From Hyparrhenia diplandra (Eukaryota; Streptophyta; Magnoliopsida; Poales; Poaceae), in assembly GCA_015847255.1 (NCBI GenBank), contig JADLZK010009202.1, positions 1 through 64,000 of the forward strand: a DNA stretch of 64,000 nucleotides. Direction: 5' to 3'. The notes below the pieces were generated by a model. That model was given only the letters and a program-made list of their open reading frames with translations. It had not been told where the DNA came from and did not search any database. Each line of letters opens with the position of its first letter. The first letter of the stretch is position 1. Shown here piece by piece: positions 1-9,173 of the stretch. The translations under genes and the position numbers were made by a program.

Positions 1-271
1 ACCGCCGGCGCCTCTCGTCTTACCGCGAGCGCGCAACATCCTCGATCTACGACTCCTCTTCCCACGAATCCACGAAGCGCCAACTCCATGGTCTCCACTG
101 TAACAGTGGGGGCAACCCACGGTGACGACAGCCGCCGCCGCCGGCACCAAACATCGTAGGCGCCTGCGCTGGTTGAGAGCCCTCCAGAGACTGTCCCTAG
201 CGCAGCTGCGCGGCCTGTCAGCGGAGGGCCACAGCAACGGTGGAACCAGGACGCCCAAATCCCACGCGGCA
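1..271 (+). other. 5' leader of PPR copy 1 (duplicated)
   Basis: This stretch aligns nearly base for base with 6440-6732, the sequence before PPR copy 2, including the shared ATCCTCGATC and CCCACGGTGACGACAG stretches. The duplication unit therefore includes the leader and probably the promoter, which lies outside the window. An in-frame ATG at 122 would add 50 residues to copy 1, but copy 2 is not open in the same way, so I take the ATG at 272 as the true start. Confidence 0.6.
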
Positions 272-2714
272 ATGTCGTCTCGTGCCCGCGTCTCCTCCGC
301 CGTCTTCACTGCCGCCGCTTCCTCCTCGCCGACGCCGCGCGATCTGCACCTCGCCCTCGCCGCCGCCACGGAGCGCTTGCGGTCAGGGACGTTCCGCCTG
401 GAGGAGGCACACAACCTGTTCGACGATTTGCTGCGTCAAGCCACGCCCGTCCCTGAGCGCGCGCTGGACGGGTTCTTCGCCGCGCTCGCGCGTGCGCGAC
501 CCTCCGCCGCCTGCAGAGATGGTCCTGCCCTTGCCATCGCTCTCTTCAACCGCGTCTGTCGAGCTGACGGTCTGCAGGTGCTGTCCCCTACAGTCTTCAC
601 CTATGGCATCCTCATGGACTGCTGCACCCGTGTGAACCACCCAGTGCAAACGCTGACCTTCTTCGGCCGGGTTCTCAAGACAGGCTTGGACATCAATACC
701 ATCATGATCAGCCACCTTCTCAAGGGCCTTTGTCAAGCAAAGCGGACAGGCGAGGCTCTGGACATCCTTCTCCACAGAATGCCTGAGTTGGGCTGTGAGC
801 CTGATGTTATCTCGTACAACATACTTCTGAAGAGCTTCTGCAACGAAGGAAAGAGTGGCCACGCAGATGAATTGCTACGGAGCATGGCTGAAAGGGGAGG
901 TGTCTGCTCGCCCGACGTGGTTGCCTATACTACGGTGATTGATGGCTTCTTTAAGGAAGGCGATGCTGCCAAAGCATGTGATCTATTCAATGAAATGGTG
1001 CAGCTGGGAATTTCACCCAATTTAGTGACTTATAACTCAGTTATTGATGCACTGTGTAAGGCAAGAGCAATGGGCAGGGCAGAGGCTGTCCTTCGACAAA
1101 TGGTTGATAAAGGTGTCAGGCCAGATCACATAACATATAGTAACTTGATCTATGGATATTCCTCTATGGGCCAGTGGAAGGAGTCAGTTAGGGTATTTAA
1201 AGACATGACAAGTCAAGGCATCTTACCAGATGTAGTTACTTTCAACATGGTAATGGCTTCCCTTTGCAAGCATGGAAAATACAAGGATGCTAGAGATATT
1301 TTTGATTCAATGGCAAACGAAGGGGCCAAAACCTGATATTATCTCCTACCAAATTCTGCTTAATGGGCACGCTACTAAAGGATTCCTAGATGATATGACA
1401 GATGTCTTCAATTTGATGCTATCTGACAGAATTGCACCTGACATCCATATTTTCAATGTGCTGGTCAAGGCATATGCAAACAGAGGAATGCTAGATAAGG
1501 CTACGATTGTCTTCAATGAAATGAGGGAGCAAGGAGTGGAACCTGATGTGGTAACCTATTCGACAGTGATAGCAGTGCTTTGCAGGAATGGTAAGATGGA
1601 TGATGCTATGGAAAAAATTAATCAGATGATTGACCAAGGAGTAGCACCTAATATATCTACTTACCAATGCCTGATTCAAGGTTATTGTATTCATGGTGGT
1701 TTGCTGAAAGCCAAGGAATTGGTTTCAGAAATGGTGAATAAAGGTATGCGTCCTGACATTGTTTTGTTCAGTTCGATAATAAACAACCTTTGCAAAGTGG
1801 GAAGGGTAATGGGACGCACATGATATATTCGACTTTACTGTAAGTATTGGTCTGCATCCTAATGTTGTGGTGTATTGTGCGCTGATGGATGGGTACTGCC
1901 TAGTTGGTAAGATGGAGAAAGCATTAAGAGTATTTGATGCTATGGTGTCTGCTGGCGTTGAACCAGATGTTGTAGCGTACGGTACACTTGTTAATGGCTA
2001 TTGTAAAGTTGGAAGGATCGATGAAGGGTTGAGTCTTTTTCAAAGAAATTTTTGCGCAAGGGAATGAAGCCTTCAACTGGTTTATACAACACCATACTTC
2101 ATGGGTTATTTCAGGCTGGGAGAACAGTTCCTGCTAAGGTGAAATTCCATGAAATGATGGAAAGTGGAATCGCAGTAGACACATATACTTATAACATAGT
2201 TCTTGGTGGACTTTTTAAAAACAGCTGCTCTGATGAAGCAATCTTGCTTTTCAAAGAACTACATGCAATGAATGTAAAGATTGATATCACAACTCTCACT
2301 ATCATGATAGCTGGAATGTTTCAAATCAGGAGAGCTGAAGAAGCTAAGGAGCTGTTTGCTTCTATCTCAGGAAGAGGGCTGACACCTTGTGTTGTGACTT
2401 ACACTGTAATGATGACAAATCTTATAAAAGAAGGATTGGTGGAAGAGGCAGACAATATGTTTTCATCCATGGAGAAGTCTGGCTGTGAGGCCGATTCTCG
2501 ATTGCTGAATCATGTGGTTAGAGAATTACTAGAGAAAAATGAAATGGTCAGGGCTGGAACTTACCTGTCCAAAATTGACGAGAGGAATTTCTCACTTGAA
2601 CATTCAACCACAACGTTGCTTATCGATCTCTTCTCAAGCAAAGGGACTTGTCGGGAACACATGAGATTTCTCCCTGCAAAATATCATTTTCTTGGAGAGG
2701 CCAGCGTGTATTGA
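272..2714 (+). pseudogene. RFL-type P-class PPR pseudogene (copy 1)
   Basis: Encodes tandem 35-residue P-type pentatricopeptide repeats (pattern VVTYNxxIxxxCxxG...GVxPD), about 90% like the intact copy at 6733. The family (rice Rf1 type) is imported into mitochondria and binds RNA; the N-terminus (MSSRARVSSAVF) is Ser/Ala/Arg rich like a presequence. Against copy 2 there are four 1-nt insertions: near 1317, near 1813, and in the T-runs near 2036-2040 and 2050-2054. The frame breaks after about 355 codons and the coding signal continues through all three frames to the stop at 2714. The C-terminus survives in the last frame (SKIDERNFSLEHSTT ... FLPAKYHFL) and resembles the usual Rf1-family ending. 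Four separate indels make one sequencing error an unlikely explanation. An N-terminal fragment of about ten repeats could still be made. Confidence 0.9.
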
Positions 2715-3260
2715 TGGATCTCTCCTCCTCACCTGCTCCCTCGCCCTCCTGTTTGTGGCTGCCATCACGGACGCAAGGAGCGAGGACGCGCCAGCACAGC
2801 CGCGCCACGGTGCCCCAATCACGCTGTGCCAGCCCCAATTGCCCTTGCAGTCCTGCTCGGAGCGCGTACACGGGAGGTTTGGCTCGGGCGAGGACTGCAG
2901 CGAGGGCCCTTGTGGTCAGCTCTCTGCCCTTACCCTCGTGTTGGTGCGTGCACTGTTCGTGGGGGGCTTGGCGAGTATCCATCTTCGCCGTGTGGTGTGG
3001 AAGATGGTATGCCTGCCATGATGGCCACCGGTGCTGTGGAGCACCTCACTCAGCTTTCTGACGATAAGGTAGGGCCTGTCCCTTCACTTGATCTTGTGTC
3101 TGCAGGAATATTATTGGTTTTGGTAATAGAAAAGTTGCTAGCAGCAACAACTACTTGCTTTGTTTCTTGGAGTAGATTTTGGGATGCGTTAGCAACAAGA
3201 ACTGCCTCCAATTGGGATTTTGGGATGTATGTGGCAACTAGCAACTAAATTATTCCATTT
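2715..3260. other. GC-rich stretch after PPR copy 1, unassigned
   Basis: Unlike the sequence after copy 2, this begins with about 300 nt of GC-rich DNA (2716-3020) open in several overlapping frames, none of which I recognise. It looks like a foreign fragment inserted where homology with copy 2 ends, near 2712. A short reading frame at 3018-3068 (MMATGAVEHLTQLSDDK) ends at a plausible splice donor (AAG/GTAGGG), but its phase does not join the next exon-like block. Confidence 0.3.
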
Positions 3261-3281
3261 GCTTTTAACTTGTCCTTTCAG

Positions 3282-3385
3282 AAGTTAATCCTCGGTTCGA
3301 CAATACTTCTAATCATTTAGATTTAGGAATACCAGAAGGGATTCCAAACCAATATAAAAGAAGCTTCTATGCTGAATGGACAATG
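3282..3385 (+). other. exon-like block, unknown gene
   Basis: A 104-nt block with a good acceptor (TGTCCTTTCAG) and a donor (ATG/GTAGGT) is fully open in one frame. It encodes 34 residues, beginning VNPRFDNTSNHLDLG and ending FYAEWTM. Composition is protein-like and contrasts with the AT-rich flanks. I do not recognise the family. It could be one exon of a degraded gene or of a long transcript running out of PPR copy 1. Confidence 0.35.
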
Positions 3386-3925
3386 GTAGGTAAATAATCT
3401 AAGCTACTGTAGTTTTTAATTCGAACCAGTATACTTTGTAGATTGTGTGTTTTGTGCAGCCCTCCTTGAGTTAGTTGCAATAAGCTTTTCACGAACTGCG
3501 ACTAGATAAGTTCAGATATGGACTTCGAAAATATCACCATCAAGTGCCTTGGAATCCACTAATTCAGTAGTATCTAGTCTCTTATATTAAATCACTGGGT
3601 TTCTAAGAAGTCTGGATTTACTTTTAGGCTAAATATCCATGTAGTTTTGTCTCATATAAGTCCTCTTTCCATTTGATAGTTCATAGGCACGGTTCAATGT
3701 ATCTTGTATAATCGGCTGTTGCTGCAAATAATTGTAGATACATAAAGGATTTAGCCTATCCTTTACATGAGGACTACGAATCTTGACTAGGATTGGTGTC
3801 CTTAGTGCTTTGTTCTATAATTCCATCTTGTATCTGACTTTATTAGGTAAGTAAACCATGATATTTCAATTATAATTGCTAATAGTTCATTGTTTTATTG
3901 AACACACATTTTCAGGTCTAGATAG

Positions 3926-4011
3926 TTACTATACCTCCATAGCAACTGGCAGCCAGGGCCCACGGATGTGCCTCAAGTCAGTTTCGCTACGCCTCTTGCC
4001 CCAGCATCAGG
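3926..4011 (+). other. second exon-like block, unknown gene
   Basis: After a pyrimidine-rich tract, an open frame reads SNWQPGPTDVPQVSFATPL and runs into a plausible donor (CATCAG/GTATTT at 4012). It lies about 540 nt after the block at 3282 on the same strand and may belong to the same relic gene. No domain is recognised and the acceptor is uncertain. Confidence 0.25.
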
Positions 4012-4522
4012 TATTTTGTCTCTGTATCCCCTTGAGTTTCCGATCTCCCATTCAGTTTCCATTGTCCAGTACATCTCACCTTTAGATAAAAATCATCTGT
4101 GTTTAGTTGGGAGAGATGGCAGAGCATGCCGTGTTGAGCCCTGAATAGATCCTTTTTGCACTAACATTTTCATGTTGGTCACAATATCTGCCACATTGGG
4201 CTTTGACACCTGTTTTGGGAACAATCCTGTTTTATGAGATGAGATAGAAGAAGCATGTTTTCGAGCTCAAGTTTAGTGAATTATAGAGATAACATGTTTG
4301 CAGCACAAGCAGATTTTACATTGTTATTTTTAGCACAACACTCTGTTATGCAACTCAAGCAGGTTTGCTATTGTAGCAATTATAGAACAGCGCTTTGTTT
4401 TGGCTGTTACAAACCAAAATTGTCATGACTTCATGCTCATTGTACAAGTGAGGCACGTTTGTTAAGATATATAAATAGGCTTCTGTTTTGGAATGCATAG
4501 GCTTGAGATGTGTTATTTACCA

Positions 4523-4554
4523 CCTTTCTCTAAATGTAAGATTATTGTAATGGG
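4523..4554 (+). repeat. 32-bp dispersed repeat, copy 1
   Basis: This 32-bp sequence (core CTCTAAATGTAAGATTATTG) recurs exactly at 5458-5489 in the same orientation, 935 bp away. The flanks do not match, so it is neither a tandem repeat nor an obvious transposon end. Confidence 0.8.
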
Positions 4555-4864
4555 CTTGATCTTACCTGAGGTTGGACACGCCCTGACAAACTTTAGATTG
4601 GATGCCACAACCTTAAATCATCTAACTTGGAGTTGGTATACAGAATAACACTCAGTTTGTTTAACTTGCAGGTTCATCCATTATAGTATGAAAAACCATT
4701 GTAGTTGTAACTTCTTATAAAAACATTTTTTTAGGATGTGGATTCTTTGTTCTTATTGTTCACCCATTCCATAGACTTTACTTTGATTATTTGTGACTAC
4801 AATAATACAAGATGCATGTTCAGGTTATGCTCTCACATTTACTGATAGATAGGACATGATTTCA

Positions 4865-5010
4865 GAGCGAAGGCGGCTCAATGGGATGGTGATTTACATC
4901 TTCTGGAACATCTGAAAGGAGCATAACAGGAGAATTTTTAACAACACCTGAGAGATGGTGCTGCAGGTGGCTGCAAGAATTAAGACATCGACCAAAGAAA
5001 GAGCTTTTAA
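4865..5010 (+). mobile_element. LINE ORF2 C-terminal remnant (probable)
   Basis: One frame reads RRLNGMVIYIFWNI, then a stop in place of a Trp codon (TGA for TGG), then KERNRRIFNNT. This resembles the IxWxIWKERNRRIF motif near the C-terminus of plant L1-type reverse-transcriptase ORFs. Only about 45 codons remain. No tail or target duplication was found. Confidence 0.45.
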
Positions 5011-5457
5011 GCTTAATCTTAGCATTTTGATGGTATTTCTCTGTGTTGTCTTTAGCAGTGGCATGAAAACCACTTTATTTTCTTTCATTGCCTGTATATA
5101 AACTCTTTTGGTCCCCTACTTACTTAACTGAAAGGCAGAGATCCTTCCATCGCGTTCAAAAATGATAGGACATGATTACTTACACTGACACTTGATAGGA
5201 AACCGATGCATTCAGTTTGTGGTCCTTTTCAGACGTGTTTTTTTGGTTCTTTGTCATGGGGTATTGTTCTGAAATGATTCCTAACCAGAAGCCTAAACAC
5301 GCAGATCCTAAACCTGGTTACGGATTTGAAATGGTACGGACGTATGGTCGGGTGGCTGCTTTACTACAGTGTATCTTTCTGATGTTTTTCTTGATTTTTA
5401 AAAACTAAGTTGTAAATGATCTATCATGTCAGTATCTTCTTTTTTCATAGATGCATT

Positions 5458-5489
5458 CCTTTCTCTAAATGTAAGATTATTGTAATGGG
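5458..5489 (+). repeat. 32-bp dispersed repeat, copy 2
   Basis: Exact copy of 4523-4554 in the same orientation, within AT-rich intergenic DNA. Confidence 0.8.
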
Positions 5490-6439
5490 TTGGCGATGTG
5501 CAAGATTACATAGCGAATGCATTATTTTTTTATTCTAGTTAAAAGACTTGTTGTTTGAAAAAGATAATTAGTTTTGGGGACTTCAACAATTTGAGGATAG
5601 CCGAACTTTAGAATGTTATTTACATTATCGTTGGACAACCTGGTCTACAAATCGACGTACATTTACGTTTTTACCCCAAAGTATTAGCACATCTATGATC
5701 AAATTTATCCTAAATAAAAGTACACTATTACATCTACCAGGCAGCGTGTAAAGTACCATTACTGCAGACTAGCTGCATCCATGTTCACAGGAACAACAAG
5801 GTTAAAATAAGTTTGAACTTTGGCTGAATTTATATATAAAAAAAATACTAATGTTCTTGAGATGAAATAAGTACGACAAGATTAGTAATGGGATATATTT
5901 TCATAATAAAATTATTTAAAAAACCATGTAAATGTTAGTATTATTTACTATAACCTAGGTCAAATTTTACCTAATTTGATTATTTACCTAATTTGACCGG
6001 TATAGATCTCATAGTTGTATTTTTTTTTTTTGGACGGAGGGAGTTAGATTATAGAGTATGTGTGGATATCAATTACACTTTATTAACATAATAATTTTAT
6101 ACTCACACAAATTTGCATACTGAAATTCTCTAATCCTTGACATGCTTTTATTTTGGGACAGAAGAGTATTTTTTTTTTTCTTGAAGTGGAGAGGTGTATT
6201 TATTTACTGTATTTAACAAAAATGAATAAACTATTAGGCTGTGAATAAATGGAAAAATTTGGGACAGAGGAGTGTGCAAAAATGAATAAATTTGCACACC
6301 CAAATTCTCTCATCCTAGACGTGAAGGATCTAATGTCCTCTGCATCTTCCATAGCCCAAATCCCCGAAGGCCCGTGACCCCGGCCGCCGCGCCTCGCCGG
6401 CACAGCGCCGCGCCGCCGAGTTCCCGAGAGGCCGAGACA
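5490..6439. mobile_element. AT-rich intergenic with Stowaway-like MITE end
   Basis: The segment is AT-rich and non-coding. It contains GGACGGAGGGAG at about 6036-6047, the inverted terminal motif of Stowaway (Tc1/mariner) MITEs, preceded from about 5800 by AT-rich sequence typical of such elements. No matching CTCCCTCCGT left end is visible, so the element looks truncated. Nothing else is recognised up to the duplicated PPR leader. Confidence 0.5.
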
Positions 6440-6732
6440 TCCACTGCCGGCGTCTCTCATCTACCGCGAGCGCGCAACATCCTCGATCCACCACTCCTCT
6501 TCCCACAAATCCACGAAGACGAAGCGCCAGCTCCATGTCCTCCACTGTACCAGTGCGGGCAACCCACGGTGACGACAGCCGCCGGCGGCGGCGGGTCAGC
6601 CGGCGTCACCAAACAGCGTAGGCGCTTGCGCTGGTTGAGAGTCCGCCAGAGACTGCTCTAGCGCCGCTGCGCGGCCTGCCAACAGAGGACGACTGCAACG
6701 GCGGAACCCGGACGCCCGAATCCCACGCGGCA
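6440..6732 (+). other. 5' leader of PPR copy 2 (duplicated)
   Basis: Homologous to window positions 1-271; the tandem duplication is visible from about 6440. The first ATG in the PPR frame of copy 2 is at 6733, which supports the homologous start at 272 in copy 1. Confidence 0.6.
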
Positions 6733-9078
6733 ATGTCGTCTCGTGCCCGCGTCTCCTCCGCCGTCTTCACCCCCGCCGCTTCCTCCTCGCCGTCACGGCG
6801 CGCTCCCCACGTCGCCCTCGCCGCCGCCACGGCGCGTGTGCGGTCAGGGACGTTCCGCCCGGAGGAGGCACACCACCTGTTCGATGATTTGCTGCGCCAA
6901 GCCACGCCCGTCCCTGAGCGCGCGCTGGACGGGTTCTTCGCCGCGCTCGCGCGTGCGCGACCCTCCACCGCCTGCAGAGATGGTCCTGCCCTTGCCATCG
7001 CTCTCTTCAACCGCGTCTCTCGAGCTGGCGGTCTGCAGGTGCTGTCCCCTACAGTCTTCACCTATGGCATCCTCATGGACTGCTGCACCCGTGTGAACCA
7101 CCCAGTGCAAACGCTGACCTTCTTCGGCCAGGTTCTCAAGACAGGCTTGGGCATCGATGCCATCATGATCAACAACCTTCTCAAGGGCCTTTGTGAAGCA
7201 AAGCGGACAGACGAGGCTCTGGACATCCTTCTCCACAGAATGCCTGAGTTGGGCTGTGAGCCTGATGTTATCTCATATGGCATACTTCTGAAGAGCTTCT
7301 GCGATGAAGGAAAGAGTGGCCACGCAGATGAATTGCTACGGAGCATGGCTGAAAGGGGAGGTGTCTGCTCGCCCGACGTGGTTGCCTATACTACAGTGAT
7401 TGATGGCTTCTTTAAGGAAGGCGATGCTGCCAAAGCATGCGATCTATTCAATGAAATGGTGCAGCAGGGCATTTCACCCAATTTAGTGACTTATAACTCC
7501 GTCGTTCATGCACTGTGTAAGGCAAGAGCAATGGACAAGGCAGAGGCTATCCTTCGACAAATGGTTGATAAAGGTGTCAGGCCCAATCACATAACATATA
7601 ATAACTTGATCTATGGATATTCCTCTATGGGCCAGTGGAAGGAGTCAGTTAGGGTATTTAAAGACATGACAAGTCAAGGCATCTTTCCAGATGTAGTTAC
7701 TTTCAACATGGTAATGGCTTCCCTTTGCAAATATGGAAAAATCAAAGATGCTAGAGTTGTTTTTGACTCAATGGCAATGAAGGGCCCAAAACCTGATGTT
7801 ATCTCCTACCAAATTATGCTCAATGGGTACGCTACTAAAGGAAGCCTAGATGATATGACAGATCTCTTCAATTTGATGCTATCTGACAGAATTGCACCTG
7901 ATATCCATATTTTCAGTGTGCTGGTCAAGGCATATGCTAACAGTGGAATGCTAGATAGGGCTGCTGTTATCATCAATGAAATGGGGGAGCAAGGAGTGGA
8001 ACCTGATGTGGTAACCTATTCGACAGTGATAGCTGTGCTTTGCAGAAATGGTAAGATGGATGATGCTATGGAAAAATTTAATCAGATGATTGACCAAGGA
8101 GTAGCACCTAATATATCTACTTACCAATGCCTGATTCAAGGTTATTGTATTCATGGTGGTTTGCTGAAAGCCAAGGAATTGGCTTTAGAAATGATGAGTA
8201 AAGGTATGCATGCTGACATTGTTTTCTTCAATTCGATAATAAACAACCTTTCCAAAGCGGGAAGGGTACTGGATGCACAAGATGTTTTTGACTTAACTGT
8301 AAGTATCGGTCTGCATCCTAATGTTAAGGTGTATAGTATGCTGATGGATGGGTACTGCCTAGTTGGTAAGATGGAGAATGCATTAAGAGTATTTGATGCT
8401 ATGGTGTCTGCTGGCGTTGAACCAGATGTTGTAGCGTACGGTACACTTGTTAATGGCTATTGTAAAGTTGGAAGGATCGATGAAGCGTTGAGTCTTTTCA
8501 GAGAAATTTTGCATAAGGGAATAAAGCCTTCAACTGGTTTATACTGCACCATACTTCATGGGTTATTTCAGGCTGGGAGAACAGATACTGCAAAGGTGAA
8601 ATTTCATGAAATGGCTGAAAGTGGAATCGCAATTAACACATGGACTTACAACATAGTTCTTGGTGGACTTTTTAAAAACAACTGCTCTGATGAAGCAATC
8701 TTGCTTTTCAAAGAGCTACAGGCAATGAATGTAAAGGTTGATATCGCAACTCTCACTATCATGATAGCTGGAATGTTTCAAATCAGGAGAGCTGAAGAAG
8801 CTAAGGAGCTGTTTGCTTCTATCTCGGGAAAAGGGCTGACACCTTGTGTTGTGACTTACACTGTAATGATGACAAATCTTATAAAAGAAGGATTGGTGGA
8901 AGAGGCAGATGTTATGTTTTCATCCATGGAGAACTCTGGCTGTGAGGCCGATTCTCGATTGCTGAATCGTGTGGTTAGAGAATTACTAGAGAAAAATGAA
9001 ATAGTCAGGGCTGGAACTTACCTGTCCAAAATTGATGAGGGAATTTCTCACTTGAACATTCAACCACAATGTTGCTGA
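6733..9078 (+). CDS. Restorer-of-fertility-like P-class PPR protein
   Basis: Intronless 781-residue protein. Residues 1 to about 40 are rich in Ser, Ala and Arg with almost no acidic residues, as expected of a mitochondrial presequence. From about residue 110 to the end there are 18 tandem P-type PPR motifs plus a partial one, each ending GxxPD/N-like. Size and architecture match the Rf1/RFL clade (rice Rf1 is about 790 aa with 18 repeats), whose members bind and silence or process mitochondrial transcripts, including those causing male sterility. Specificity residues (positions 5 and 35) are canonical in many motifs, for example ND at 2, 6, 7 and 16, TN at 4, SN at 10, SD at 9 and 13. Compared with copy 1, a 1-nt deletion near 9041 replaces the usual end with GISHLNIQPQCC, removing about 30 residues. 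Restorer activity cannot be inferred from sequence. Confidence 0.9.
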   Translation: MSSRARVSSAVFTPAASSSPSRRAPHVALAAATARVRSGTFRPEEAHHLFDDLLRQATPVPERALDGFFAALARARPSTACRDGPALAIALFNRVSRAGGLQVLSPTVFTYGILMDCCTRVNHPVQTLTFFGQVLKTGLGIDAIMINNLLKGLCEAKRTDEALDILLHRMPELGCEPDVISYGILLKSFCDEGKSGHADELLRSMAERGGVCSPDVVAYTTVIDGFFKEGDAAKACDLFNEMVQQGISPNLVTYNSVVHALCKARAMDKAEAILRQMVDKGVRPNHITYNNLIYGYSSMGQWKESVRVFKDMTSQGIFPDVVTFNMVMASLCKYGKIKDARVVFDSMAMKGPKPDVISYQIMLNGYATKGSLDDMTDLFNLMLSDRIAPDIHIFSVLVKAYANSGMLDRAAVIINEMGEQGVEPDVVTYSTVIAVLCRNGKMDDAMEKFNQMIDQGVAPNISTYQCLIQGYCIHGGLLKAKELALEMMSKGMHADIVFFNSIINNLSKAGRVLDAQDVFDLTVSIGLHPNVKVYSMLMDGYCLVGKMENALRVFDAMVSAGVEPDVVAYGTLVNGYCKVGRIDEALSLFREILHKGIKPSTGLYCTILHGLFQAGRTDTAKVKFHEMAESGIAINTWTYNIVLGGLFKNNCSDEAILLFKELQAMNVKVDIATLTIMIAGMFQIRRAEEAKELFASISGKGLTPCVVTYTVMMTNLIKEGLVEEADVMFSSMENSGCEADSRLLNRVVRELLEKNEIVRAGTYLSKIDEGISHLNIQPQCC

Positions 9079-9173
9079 TCGATCTCTTCTCAAGCAAAGG
9101 GACTTGTCGGGGAACACATAAGATTTCTCCCTGCAAAGTATCATTTTATTGCTGGGGCCAGCTCGTATTGATT
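9041..9173 (+). pseudogene. orphaned 3' coding end of PPR copy 2
   Basis: Aligns with the last codons of copy 1 (LLIDLFSSKGTCR then FLPAKYHFL-like). Copy 1 has GACGAGAGGAATTTC where copy 2 has GATGAGGGAATTTC (about 9035-9050), a 1-nt loss. A 1-nt gain follows in a G-run near 9110. Coding resemblance fades by 9173, so the loss of the end is not recent enough for the rest to be perfect. Confidence 0.7.

Noticed and set aside
383..862. Minus-strand 159-codon frame in PPR copy 1 and its twin at 6844-7236
   Set aside because: Recurs only because the PPR gene is duplicated; antisense of PPR repeats.
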